NCBI GenBank assembly: GCA_032718865.1
Contig: JALUTQ010000037.1
Span: 434,001 to 498,000, forward strand
Direction of reading: 5' to 3'
Source of the DNA: Tilletia caries
Taxonomy: Eukaryota > Basidiomycota > Exobasidiomycetes > Tilletiales > Tilletiaceae
Length of the DNA: 64,000 bases
Positions 25,501 to 35,823 of this stretch are shown here, piece by piece; within the stretch, counting starts at the first letter, position 1, and the number at the start of each line of letters is the position of its first letter. The notes under the pieces are model-generated. The model did not search any database, was not told the origin of the DNA, and saw nothing but the letters and a program-made list of their open reading frames with translations. The position numbers and the translations under genes are program-made.

Positions 25501-26714
25501 GCCGCGTTGGTCGTTGTTACCTTTCTCTTCCCCAGCCGTCTCTACGGCCTTCTGGACCCAATTTTGGCATGATTTGTCGCGCCTTCCTCTCTCGTCTAGC
25601 GTTCGAACAACCTCCATCCTCGTTCTGAACCGCACCGCCTGGACTTTTCACGTTCAGCACCCCGATAAAACCATCTCGCGCCGTTGCCCTCGCGGTTGTG
25701 ATGTAGACGACGGCATCACACACGGCTACATTGATTGCTCGTCTGCCCAAGAGATTTGGACAGCATGCGCACCCCTTTTGTCCAGCCTTGGTGTTCCGAC
25801 ACCGTCCAACTTTTCTCCACCCTCGCTCATCGGTCCTCTCCGCCTCCGCAAAGTTCTTCGCCATCGATTCGCTTTATGGCGATCCTGCGTGTTGCGAACC
25901 ATATACGTCGCTCGGCACGAGGCTGCCGTCACTGGTCGAAATCTTGGCCGTCCCCCTCTCTTTTTCTTCACAGATTCCGACCCTCTTTCCTCCACCACGA
26001 CCTTACTGGCCGACCTCCTCTCCACGGCGTGGTCTAGGGTGCAACAGCTCCCGACCACGACCCGTCCTGCTGCAGTCGCTGCCTTCGACACGAAATGGGC
26101 CTCCGGCGGCTCTTTTTCTTCGGCTCGACGAGACTGGCATCCGCTTTGCCGCCGTGGCCATCGATCTCGACACACACTCACGCTCAACGTGATCGCCTAC
26201 CTACGGTCTTGCTGCGCTTTGCATCTACAACGGTGGGCCCTATCGCGAGGCCGGCGGCGATCCGGTGGGCAAGAGTGATCTCGTAAGTGATGTCCCCCCC
26301 CCTTCTCTTTTCCACTTCTTTTTCTACAAACAGGCTGGTCGTGGATCTTCACACCTTCACGACAGTTGAGGGCTTTACGCCTACAAGCCGCAGCAGCGGG
26401 TCTGCTGTCGGCGACCGGACCACGGACATCGATCGACTCGGCCCGCGGACGACTCTATCAAACTCCCAAATGGTCATGGCAACTGGCAAGCCTTCGCTTT
26501 CGTCGCGCCCCACCGATGCCGACGGACGGCAACGTAATATCCACGTCAAGACATTCCACCGAAAGACTGGGACCCGAGCCCGAAGCCCTACCGCTTTACT
26601 TCCTTCTTCTGCTCGTTTCTTATCTGCCTATTTGCCCTTCGGGTTGCTGTCTGGTTACTGGTATGCTCTTTTCACATCGAAATTCCATGACATGTATCAA
26701 AAAAAAAAAAAAAG
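22470..26714 (+). mobile_element. 5'-truncated non-LTR (LINE) retrotransposon, APE endonuclease remnant plus reverse transcriptase
   Basis: The left end starts inside the endonuclease domain: GAVDLFRLLRPDEVSWTF, then ARRLDSIWCSPSL and SDHRAVGASF. The reverse transcriptase follows: LPKAGDLSDIANYRPISI, TQAAFLPGRR, FFVISLDQRKAYDRV (motif A), GVLQGDPASCFLYN (motif B), LAFADDCLLF (motif C, near 24140) and GAALNLGKSSFW. A C-terminal zinc-knuckle-like CPRGC...H...C segment lies near 25685-25740. The coding frame ends at 26278, then about 420 bp of 3'-UTR and a 16 nt A run near 26699-26714. Two frame changes break it: at a 10 nt C run (23808-23817) and at a short T run (23879-23883). The clade (L1-like versus Tad-like) is not settled. 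No target-site duplication was found. Confidence 0.88.
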
Positions 26715-26716
26715 GG

Positions 26717-27665
26717 TCGCACACTGGGGCTCGCACGGGGCGCCTGCGCGCGGATAGCTCGCGCTGACCACTCGCGCAGGCCCCGCGCGAGCTGCTTCCC
26801 GCGCACACTGCGCGCGCAGATCCGCGCGAGCCGAACCTTTGTCAATTTTCTGAGAAGTGAAATAGTGAACGACCATACACCTCACGTGACATTCCCACCG
26901 CGCTGCCGCCCGGACCCCCTTTTTGAGGACATCCCGCCCCCATCACCAAGAACCTCGTGCGCACCACCACCACCACAACGCGTGCTGACCATTCCTTTCC
27001 TTTCCTTGCATTCTCAGACGGACGCGTGCCTCAGCAGCTGCTCTTTCGAGTCTCATACTGCGCGCGCGTTCGTCGTCAAGCGCTTTGAAACGCTCACTCG
27101 CTTTCCCCCTCCAGATCACGCCTTGGCGGCTTGCTCACCCTGACTGTGACACTGCAGTGCTAACACCATTCATCCCCACCTACAGATGCGCTGACTTCTT
27201 TCACCCTCTCCAACAGTGACTGACATCGCTGACACCTCTTCCGCCATTCTTTCCAGTCTCCACACTTTTGCCGTCCTCCATCATCCCCACCGCTCTGGTG
27301 CTTCTTCCCTCATCCTCAGTATGCTCGACCGCAGCCACTTCTTTTCCTTCACCCTCTTTCTACTCTGCTTCCCGTTACGTTCAGACGCGATCATGTATCA
27401 CAGTTATTTTGTTGGTTATGTTCATTGCTTCATTCGATTGTCACGATCTCTGTGGACTGTGGTGTGTGTGTGTGTGTGTGAGAGGTCTGAGTGCAGTGCG
27501 AGCTGCAATGGAAGAAGAGGTATGGGTGAGCCCTGCGCGCGGTCTGCGCGCGCCCCAGGGCTCGCGCGGGGGTGCGCGACCACCGCACGAACGCTGCGGC
27601 GCGCAGACCTCGCACGGAGTCAGTGTGCGGGGTCCTCGCACGGTGCTCGCGCACCCCCGTGCGAC
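26717..27665. mobile_element. Possible non-autonomous DNA element with GC-rich structured ends
   Basis: Directly after the LINE A-tail, two GC-rich islands (about 26717-26840 and 27530-27665) flank a pyrimidine-rich middle without a gene. The outermost sequences are GTCGCAC on the left and GTGCGAC on the right, a 7 bp inverted repeat. The right island holds inverted pairs GGTCTGCGCGC/GCGCGCAGACC (27541-27551, 27599-27609) and GGGGGTGCGCGA/TCGCGCACCCCC (27568-27579, 27647-27658). The left island has CGCGCGGAT/ATCCGCGCG and AGCTCGCGC/GCGCGAGCT. A GT repeat sits at 27462-27480. Structured GC-rich subterminal regions occur in several DNA transposon groups, but there is no clear target-site duplication, so the element call is an inference. 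Confidence 0.35.
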
Positions 27666-27795
27666 TGACTACCTAATCCCCGATGCACTAGTGACTACTG
27701 AGGGAAGTGAAGGTGCTTTTCGAGAATCTGGGACAGTGAAGCAGGCCGAAGTGAGGCCGCTGACTTGCTTTGATAGGGAGACAGAACAGGCTTGT

Positions 27796-28530
27796 TCAAA
27801 GAGCGTCAAAGGTGGACTCGAGGCTTTCAACTCCTCCTTCCGGGCTCACTCCTGTCACCGTTGGCAGCTCGTGAGCGTCAGCCTCTCCACCGCTCGCCTC
27901 GCCACCAGTTGCAGCGACATCGACGTCTGCAGCCTTGTTCTGAGGGCGGAAGACCGCCTTGAGGATGGGCGTATGAGCACACTCGTGGAAGCCCACTGGC
28001 CAGAAGGTTCGGATAAAGCCATTGACGTCGTCGTCTGCTCACAGAGGCGAAGGACAAGCATAGAACCAGAATGTGTCAGTAAGTCAAGTCCCTCTCGCGT
28101 GGAGAAAGCCCGACACAGCCAGAGGGAACGTACCGTTCTTCAGGAGGACCTCCCGCCCTTCCACAGCCGATACCGTTTGGCCCAAGCCAGGAGGCACCGT
28201 CCACGAGATTGAGAGATCCTTCCAAGACGAGATGCCGAGACTTTGGACGCACTCGTAAAGCGTGTAGCAGCTCAAGAAGGCATCCGGGTCGGGAAGACGC
28301 GCACGGCGATGATGGATGTGCTCGGTCTCGCCTGCTCCAGGTCCTGTAGCATGATGGCCGCCGCCCAGCCAGCTTGTAGCACGTGCCATCGTGGACAACG
28401 GCGCGGTGGGCTTCGGTTTGTTCTCATCGGGGTGCAACATGTCGGGCAGGCAGACGACGCGGAGCTCCCTGTCGACAGTCCGGTCGTAGTGGAACTCCAT
28501 GTCGATGAAAATGACTGGGTAGTAGAGCAT
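27796..28530 (-). CDS. Unidentified protein, two exons
   Basis: Exons 28134-28530 and 27796-28034 give 211 residues; the 99 nt intron has a GTACGT donor and a CAG acceptor and keeps the frame. I do not recognise the family. The protein begins MLYYPVIFIDMEFHYDRTVD and continues with VCLPDMLHPDENKP, then FLSCYTLYECVQSLGISSW. Exon 2 starts with GFIRTFWPVGFHECAHTPILKAVF and ends in an Ala/Glu/Gly-rich tail. No signal peptide or long membrane segment is evident beyond the short hydrophobic N-terminal LYYPVIFI. It lies codirectional with and 418 bp downstream of the CUE/Smr gene. Confidence 0.6.
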
Positions 28531-28948
28531 GACTGGTAGCAGAACGAGGAGCGTTGGAGGGGGAGAGTGGTGTGGCGGGAGAGGGAGAGGGAGAGGGAGA
28601 GAGAGAAGGAAGGAAGAACGAATGGGAAGCGAGATGGAAGGAGAGTGTCAGCGAACCAAGCAAACTGTGCGCAGACCATAAGCCAGGGTCCGGGCCAACA
28701 AACAAGCATCGAGGGTTACACGTGAAGTCGGTGGCCCTTCGATTGCCTCCTCCCAAAGCAGTGGGCATATTGATGCATGCGTACGTGCAAAAAAATACAG
28801 TAAGCGGAATAGGGTAGTGCAGGTTCTGAATTCTGAATGCTCGAGCAGGAAAGAGCAGAGCCGGCAGTGGATCCAGGGAGCAGGCGCGTGTCCAAAGGCC
28901 AGAAGGAGAGGGAGCAGGAGTGTATGCGAAGGCAAGAAGGAAAGCAAA
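28531..28948. other. Intergenic region with GGGAGA-type repeat
   Basis: 418 bp between two minus-strand genes. It contains a purine repeat of GAGGGA units (about 28574-28608), which on the minus strand is a CT-rich leader for the 27796-28530 gene. Nothing else is recognised. Confidence 0.5.
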
Positions 28949-31900
28949 TCAAGCCGCCGAAGACCGACCCTTGAAGCCCTTGACCACAATCCGACCCCTC
29001 GGCGCATCCTCCTCATAATCCCACCCGCCCCTCTTCAACCACCCACAAACAGCCGGCCTGAGCACAGCGACGTTCCCGCGCGAGTGCTTGCCGATGCCCG
29101 TGATGATATGCAACGGCCCGGGACCAAACCCGACGTACGGCGCAGGAAGAGGTCGGAAACCGTACCCGCCTGCCGATGCTGATGATGCCGTCGTCCGCGG
29201 AGTCGAGGAGGAGCTGGACGCAGGCGCAGGCGTAAAACCAGAGGTCAACGTAGAAGCAGCCCCCCGAGGAGTCGACCACCACCACTTATCGATCTCCTCC
29301 TTAACGACCGCGAGCGCCTCGCCCGTGGTAAGCAGGTGCAAATCAATCACGTTCCGCTCCGCCTTCCTCACCCCGACACTGTACGAGGAGGAGGGCAGTA
29401 AGGCTGAAGCTGCGTGTGCAAGTTTGCGCTCTTCCACGAGCGCTTGGGCCGCTTTGAGACCCCAGGAACGAGCTTTGGCGTCCAGGCGCCGGGCTTCGTC
29501 GGCGTAGTACCACGCTGCGCTGCCGCGGAGTGCCTTTGTCGAGCTCGGGGCGAGGGAGGCGGCAGAAGAGGGTATCGAGGGGGGCACGGGCGTGCTGAAC
29601 CCGTTCGTGTTCGGCGTGGTCGGGAATTTGGGTCGGGCCTCGGGGAGGCCGAAGTACGTTGCTGACCCCGGCACCTCCGCTCGATCCCTTGGCATCCCCA
29701 GCGGAAGAACGGCCGTCGGATACGCTGATGAGGAGGACGAGCTAATCCCGCGCCAGGCCGAACTCGCCTTCCGCAACGCATCCCGCCTCTTCTCCCGATA
29801 CTCTGTCTCCATCCGACTCGCATAGTCCAACCGCTCCAACGCCCGTCGTCGTCTCGCACCCAGACTCATCACCCCGTCCTCCCCCTCGTCCTCCGCTCCG
29901 AAATCGTCATCGCCAAAGCCGATCGCAGTGGCAGAGGCCGGAAGGACGATCGCGGCGCCCCTTCTTGCGTGAGCGAGTCGCTCGCGGGCAATGGCGTCCC
30001 GGGCCTGTTGGGCTGCGGCAGCGGGGGAGAGACCGAGGACGGGGTCGCGTTTTAGGACGGAGGCGGCCGTTTGGATCGTCCGGCGTTGGGCTGATAGGGC
30101 CTGGGCTGCTTTACGCGTCGAGGCTATACGCGCTGCTTGAGCCAGGGTCGGGAGGGCGTAGACGTCTATGATCGATGAGCGCTCTTCTTCCTCTTCCTCG
30201 CCTTCATCAGAGTCGTCCTCTTCATCTTCAGCATCATGGTCGTCCCCATGAACTTCCTCTGTAACAATCTGATTCCCCCCACGCTTCTTCTTCGCGGCCG
30301 CTTCCTCCGTCTCCAGGAACTGACGCACAGCACTCCTCCGAATAGGCTTGACAACCTCCGTCCAAGGCTTCTCCTCCTCCTCCCTTTTCTCCTCCCCATC
30401 CCACATCCCCACCCCGGCACCGGCCGCACCAAACTGACTCTCGACCCCATTCCACAGCTCCAACAGATCCAACGCCGCATCCGGATCCCCACCTTCCTCG
30501 GACCGGCCCCCCGTCGCTTTGAGGGCCATCTTGGCTCGGTTGTCCGTACTGCCAGCTTCGATGCCCGCGAGCGCCGCGATGGTCAGGGCAAGCTCGTCCA
30601 AGTCGAACGCGGCTGCGATGGCCTTCTCCTTGGCCCACTCGCCGTCGCCATCGACGCCGCCCTCGGTGGAGGCCTTGAGCAACGAGCGGTTGTAGGAATC
30701 GTACACTTCTGCGCTGCGTCCGATGAGTCGGGAGAGCGTCCGTGGTAGGTGGAAGGATGATCTGGCATGGACTGCGTTGGCCTCGGTCTCGCTGAACAAC
30801 GGCGGGTTGCGTTTCCTCTTCTTCCTTCGTTCGACTGCCGCTGAGGTTGGGGAGGAGAAAGGGATGGGGCGGAGTAGGTGGATGAGCTGGGAGAGGACGG
30901 AGGAGGTGAGGAGCCAGGTGGACGTCTCTGCTAGTGGCGTGTTCTGATCGTGCGCACTGGATTGATCTCGATGCCCTCTACTCGCAATTTTGCGCATATC
31001 AACCTGAGTAAGCAGAGCGTCGTCGATCGCTCGTCTGCGCTCCTCTTCCACATCGCCGTCCGAGGCGACGTCGAAGGTGCTGCTCAGGAAGGGCGAGCTG
31101 GGCAGGGACGTCGTCGACGCGTTGGACGAAGAGGAGGAGGACGATGTGTGTTGAAGCAGATGAGCTGGTATAGCGACTGCCAATCGATCTTTAGGATCCT
31201 TCCAGCCGGCATCGATAGCATCTTTGAGCTTCCTCCTCATCGCCTCACTCGGCGCACTCGTATTACCGTCGTTAGCGCCGCCTCCCTGTCGAACATCGCC
31301 CAGACGGACAAGTGGCCCCGCCGAGCGGGTACGCGCCATGCCTCCTCCCCCCATAGCATCGTCGCCTTTCCGCCGTTTCTTCTTCGCACCGTCCAGCCTG
31401 AGCGCCCTAGTTCCATGCGCCAACTTATCAAGATCAAGGCCAGCAGCCTCCTTTTTTGTGCGTTCCTCTACCACAGCGGTAGGAGCTTGTAGCAGGCCGG
31501 GGTCGTCAGCGATGAGTTGTGCGGTGATGAGTTCGTCGAGGGTCGTTGTGAGATTCCCGTCGTTGGATGCTAAGATGGAGGAGAGGAGGGAGGGAGGGAG
31601 ACGGGGGAAGGCGTGGACGAGAAAGGGAAGTGTGCTTTCGTCGTTACGTTGCTGTTGCTCGTCCGTGGTTGCAGTGGGTGGTGGAGAAGCGGGAGAGCGC
31701 GAGGTTGACTCATGGGGAGATTTAGGACTGTCCTGTTGGGGAGGTGGTGGTGATGACAACTGCTGTCTGTGGAGAGGATCTGATTCCTCGTCGGTGAGGT
31801 TGAGGACTGGGTCGTCGTCTGCTGGGATGATGATGGTCCCCTGAGCTTCCCATTGATCGAGCAAGTCGTGTAGCTGAGTTTCTGAAATAGGGTCCGAGGC

Positions 31901-32264
31901 TGGGATCTGATCGGTGTCCTTCGGTGATGCTGATTGGTTGAGTGCTGGAGAAGAGGAGGTAGAAGCTGAGGGAGAGCTTGTGGCAGGCGCTGCTGTCGTT
32001 GGTTGAGATTGCTCCCAAGGTTCTTCCTCCGGGACGAGTTGTGACAGGATTTGAGTAGCCTGGTCGAAGGACTGATTTGGCTCATATGCGATGGCTGCGA
32101 CGAGGGCAGGGTCGAGCGCAGGGCAGAAGATGGCCTGATATGATGATCACAGGAGAGTTTGTGAGGTTGCTACAGGCATGAGAAGAAAGGGAAGTGTGTG
32201 GGACAAGACGTACCTCGAGTTGTGCGCAGAGCAGTGTAGCTGGATCCCGGCCTGTTGCTGCCAT
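28949..32264 (-). CDS. CUE-domain plus Smr-domain protein (Cue2/N4BP2-like)
   Basis: Two exons, 32214-32264 and 28949-32134, give 1078 residues. The N-terminus reads AIFCPALDPALVAAIAYE, a CUE-type ubiquitin-binding helix. A second CUE-like segment FLVHAFPRLPPSLLSSILA follows further in. The C-terminus has a DUF1771-like helix (AAWYYADEARRLDAKA...) and then an Smr domain: NVIDLHLLTTGEALAVV, LHIITGIGKHS and VLRPAVCGWL. This order is that of yeast Cue2 and animal N4BP2; Cue2 is the endonuclease that cuts mRNA at stalled, collided ribosomes (no-go decay). The Smr DLH and TGxGxHS motifs are intact; the usual DLHG is DLHL here. A 30-residue Ser/Thr/Pro insert splits the Smr fold. The middle is low complexity with an Asp/Glu run. 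Confidence 0.82.
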
Positions 32265-32651
32265 CGTTGTGATTTTTTTGCGCGCCTGAATACGAAGGGC
32301 CTTGGGTACGCGAGGACCAATGCTGGTAGTCCTCAATGTCGATGTTGATGTCGAGGAAGAGAAGGAAGATCAGATCGTCTGGGATCAGCATGATGGTGCA
32401 GGCAACGCGAACAACCTCATCAACGAATTCGTTGCGCAACGATTCAGAACCGAGTGACGCGTCATTAATTCTCGATCGAACAACTCGCTCATGCTGACGA
32501 GAGGCGGCCACCCTCGCCACGCCTCTGGGTCTTGGAAGCCCTTATAAGGACTCAGTACTCAGAGCTCACCGCTCACCCCTGACCGCGCTGACCTTCTCTT
32601 CCCCATCGATCTCCGTCTCCCATCTCCATCAGTCTCCCAGCATTTCGAAAG
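32265..32651. promoter_or_regulatory. Divergent promoter region (CUE/Smr gene / Hmp1-like gene)
   Basis: 387 bp between start codons. It contains the palindromic 19-mer described separately (32426-32444) and a TATAA-like motif (TTATAAGG near 32543) about 110 bp upstream of the Hmp1-like ATG. Confidence 0.55.
32426..32444. promoter_or_regulatory. Palindromic site, copy 1 (C/EBP-like TTGCGCAA core)
   Basis: AATTCGTTGCGCAACGATT contains the perfect 12 bp palindrome CGTTGCGCAACG. The same 19-mer occurs at 35673-35691 in another promoter. The core TTGCGCAA resembles the bZIP C/EBP-type dyad; the binding factor is unknown. Confidence 0.5.
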
Positions 32652-33078
32652 ATGTCCTCCACCAACACCAACGCGTCTGAAAACTCCACCCTCCAGAACT
32701 TGGCCGGACATGCCCAGTACGTCAAGGGTGCAGCAGAGGTGAGTCCCCTTCCTTCTCTCTCTTTTCACTCGCTCCCTTGTAGAGGAAGTTGACCCTGATC
32801 GACATGTCAATTCTGTAGGAGGCCGTCGCTGGATTGACTGGCAGTTCCGACTGGGCTTCCTCAGCAGACCAGGACAAGCAGGCCGGTGTCCAGACCATCC
32901 GTCAGGCAAGCTCGACCGATGATTCAGCAGACAAGGAGAGCGTTGCTGCGAAGGGTAAGTCTTCGTCCTTGTCTTCCTCTTCCTGCCGTCTGATGAGAAA
33001 GAGCTGACGTGTGTCCTGCATCCCTCAGCCTGCCCCGTCGCTGGTGGTGGAGTCGGTCAGCAACCTACATCCCAGTAA
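32652..33078 (+). CDS. Hmp1-like mismatch/cruciform DNA-recognition family protein
   Basis: Exons 32652-32738, 32819-32954 and 33029-33078 give 90 residues. The small acidic protein has LAGHAQYVKGAAEEAVAGL, then SADQDKQAGVQTIRQA, and a Cys/Gly-rich tail ACPVAGGGVGQ. This layout resembles the fungal family named after Ustilago Hmp1 (mismatched base pair and cruciform DNA recognition protein), close to CsbD-like stress proteins. All introns have GT-AG ends and phases fit. A 5' TATA-like motif and a C/T-rich leader suggest strong expression. The functional name comes from the family; nothing in this sequence proves DNA binding. Confidence 0.65.
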
Positions 33079-33680
33079 ATGTACTCCATACCCAAATACG
33101 CGTCGTCTCGTCGCACATTGTACATCGTATCCATCCCTGTGTCCAATCTCAGACCTCAGGCACGTCTCTGTATCCTTCGTAAACGCGTTCAAGCGCGTCA
33201 AGCGGGAAGCGGTGAAAGTCGCGTGGGAGAAAGGCTCCGAGGGCGGGCTGCATGCAGAAACGTTATCGTTATCGCGAAGAGGGCGAGAAGATTCGATGAT
33301 CCTCAGATTGGATTGTTGGTCCTTATCTCTTCCCTTTCTCCCTTCACGGTTCACCTGGCACCTCCCTTCTTCGCTCGGCTCCCGCTTCTGCCCGAGGCGA
33401 TCTGGGCCTTGAGTTGAACGTTGAACTCCGCATGCATGCGCGGGCGCAGGCGGCTGGGCGGCTGGGCGGCTGGGCTGTTGGGCTGTTGCGTTGATTTGTG
33501 TGTGATCTGTGCGCTGCGGGAAGCGGGAAGGAGAGAAAATTTTGAGGTGACTCACACTCAAGAAAGCAACACAAGAAGGCAGCCAGCGCTTGCTCTCCTC
33601 ACTCCTGCTTCCATCTGACCACCACCTACCGCTCGCTCCCTCACTCATTCCCCAATACAACAGCTACTCACTCACTCACC
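33079..33680. other. Intergenic region with tandem GCGGCTGG-type repeat
   Basis: 602 bp between the Hmp1-like gene and argininosuccinate synthase. A short tandem repeat of GGCTGGGC/GGCTGTTG units lies at 33450-33488. The last 60 bp before 33681 are rich in CTCA repeats and pyrimidines. No gene is seen. Confidence 0.5.
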
Positions 33681-35416
33681 ATGACCAAGGGAAAGGTCCT
33701 CCTCGCTTACTCAGGCGGTCTTGGTCAGTCAACATTCCTCATCCGTTTTGATCTACTCTCAGCTCAATATTCACTCTGGACTCCCTCCCTCTACAGACAC
33801 CTCCACCATCCTCGCATGGCTCATCGACGAAGGCTACGACGTCGTTGCCTTCATGGCCGATGTCGGTCAAGAAGAGGTGAGCTCCCACCAATCCACTGGC
33901 TCAATATTTGCATCTTGGCTCACAATTTCCCCCTCAAACAGGACTTTGAGGCAGCCCGCAAGAAGGCCCTCGCCTGCGGAGCCAAGGGCTTCATCCTCGA
34001 AGACATGCGACGCGAATTCATCGAGAACCTCATCTACCCCGCCGTCCAGGCCAACGCCATCTACGAGGACGTCTACCTGCTCGGCACCTCCCTCGCCCGA
34101 CCTGTCATTGCCCGAGGCATGATCTCCGCTGCCGAGAAGGAGTCCTGCCAGTTTGTCTCCCACGGATGCACCGGTAAGGGTAACGACCAGGTTCGCTTCG
34201 AGCTCGCCTTCTACGGTCTCAAGCCAGACATCAAGGTCATCGCACCTTGGCGTATTCCTGGTGAGTTGCTTGATCTTTCGATGTATATGCACCACGAGGA
34301 AGAGGAAAAGCTCATTACTATCACTCTTCTACGCGTCAGAGTTCTACAACCGCTTTGTCGGTCGCTCCGCTCTGCTCGAATATGCTGAGCAGAAGGGCAT
34401 CCCCGTCACCCAGACCAAGTCCAAGCCCTGGTCGACTGATGAGAACCTCTACCACATCTCCTACGAGGCCGGTATCCTCGAGGACCCTGTACGTATCTTC
34501 AATCGCATGCTTACGTTCTCATAACTTTTGAAAGCAAACTCACCGTCCTGCTGTGTTTCCAACACAGAACACCACCCCTCCCGACGACATGTGGAAGCTG
34601 ACCGTCTCGCCCGAGAAGGCACCCGACACGCCCGAGCGCATCGTCATCTCTTTCAAGAAGGGTATCCCCTCCGAGGTCAAGCTGGTCGACCAGCAGGGCA
34701 AGTCCGTCACAGACAGTGTGGAGATTTTCCTCACTCTCAACGCGCTTGCGCGGAAACACGGCATCGGGTGAGTTTTATCATTGTTGTGATTATGAGACAA
34801 GCAAGGTGCTGATATGCTCTGTGGGTGAATACAGACGCGTGGACATCGTCGAGAACCGCTTCATTGGCGTCAAGTCGCGTGGCTGCTACGAGTCTCCCGG
34901 CGCGACGATCCTCCGCTCAGCACACATCGATCTCGAGGGCCTCACCCTCGACCGCGAAGTCCGCCGTATCCGCGACCAGGTCATCACCACCAAGCTGTCC
35001 GAGATCCTCTACAACGGCTTCTTCTTCAGTCCTGAGGGAGACTTTGTCAGGAGTTGCATTCCTGCGTCGCAGAAGACGGTCAACGGGGAGGTGAAGATCA
35101 AGTTGTATAAGGGAAATGTCATCATTGAGGGTCGCAGCTCCGAAGAGGTGAGTCGCGTTTTATTTTCCCAGTCAAACCAGGATCTTTTCGACGAGATGAG
35201 CTGACCCATGTTATTCGATTCCCTACGCGCGATCTGAAGCTTCTCTACGACGAGAAGTTTTCCTCCATGGACGAACTCGGAGGTTACGAGCCGACCGACG
35301 CGTCCGGCTTCGTCGCGTCCCAGGCCATCCGTATCAAGCGGTACGGTGTCGGACAGGCTGCCAAGGGTCTGGCGGGTTCGAGCGCTGAGGTTGCCTACGG
35401 CTACGGTCTCAAGTGA
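33681..35416 (+). CDS. ARG1: Argininosuccinate synthase
   Basis: Seven exons: 33681-33723, 33797-33876, 33942-34260, 34340-34488, 34568-34767, 34835-35147 and 35240-35416, giving 426 residues. The enzyme joins citrulline and aspartate with ATP in arginine biosynthesis (EC 6.3.4.5). The N-terminal ATP-binding P-loop SGGLDTS spans intron 1 ([18 protein letters not shown]). Other blocks are [68 protein letters not shown] and YESPGATIL. Length matches eukaryotic orthologues. All phases fit; the last acceptor is AAG rather than the usual CAG or TAG, a weaker site. Gene symbol follows yeast usage. Confidence 0.96.
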
Positions 35417-35823
35417 GCGGTGGGGCGCAAACAGGTGTCTGCAGAAGGCCCGCACATGCCTCGCTCTATTTGCCTTGTAACTCGTTTACGCATCCCCTGC
35501 TGGCTGGTGCCTCTCCAGATCCAGCCCTCACCCTCTTTCCCACCTGAACCTTGCCCGTTTCGAAATCTAATAAGCATCCCGTTCCCATAGCATATCCTCC
35601 TTCTCCCTCTCCCTCTCACGAGACGTCCAGAGGACGAGTTCTTATCTAAGGCCGTGCGTTCGCCTTGAGAAAAATTCGTTGCGCAACGATTTGGCAGCGG
35701 AGGTGTGTAAAAGCGAAGGGGTCGCGCCTACAAAAAGCCCCCGCGCACACAGGCGCCGCGCCCTCTCGCCCGGCCCACCCACTGCTCGGAGCCTTTTGAT
35801 TTTGGGAAGATCGCGCGCAAAGC
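35417..35823. promoter_or_regulatory. Intergenic region ASS to MOT1, carrying the MOT1 promoter
   Basis: 407 bp. It holds the ASS 3'-UTR and the MOT1 promoter, and includes the second copy of the palindromic 19-mer (35673-35691), 133 bp upstream of the MOT1 ATG. Confidence 0.5.
35673..35691. promoter_or_regulatory. Palindromic site, copy 2 (C/EBP-like TTGCGCAA core)
   Basis: AATTCGTTGCGCAACGATT, identical over 19 bp to the site at 32426-32444. The dyad core CGTTGCGCAACG is at 35677-35688. Confidence 0.5.

Noticed and set aside
27268..28212. 314-codon plus-strand frame across the GC-rich island
   Set aside because: Runs through a GT repeat and hairpin islands and overlaps the spliced minus-strand gene; no protein-like features.
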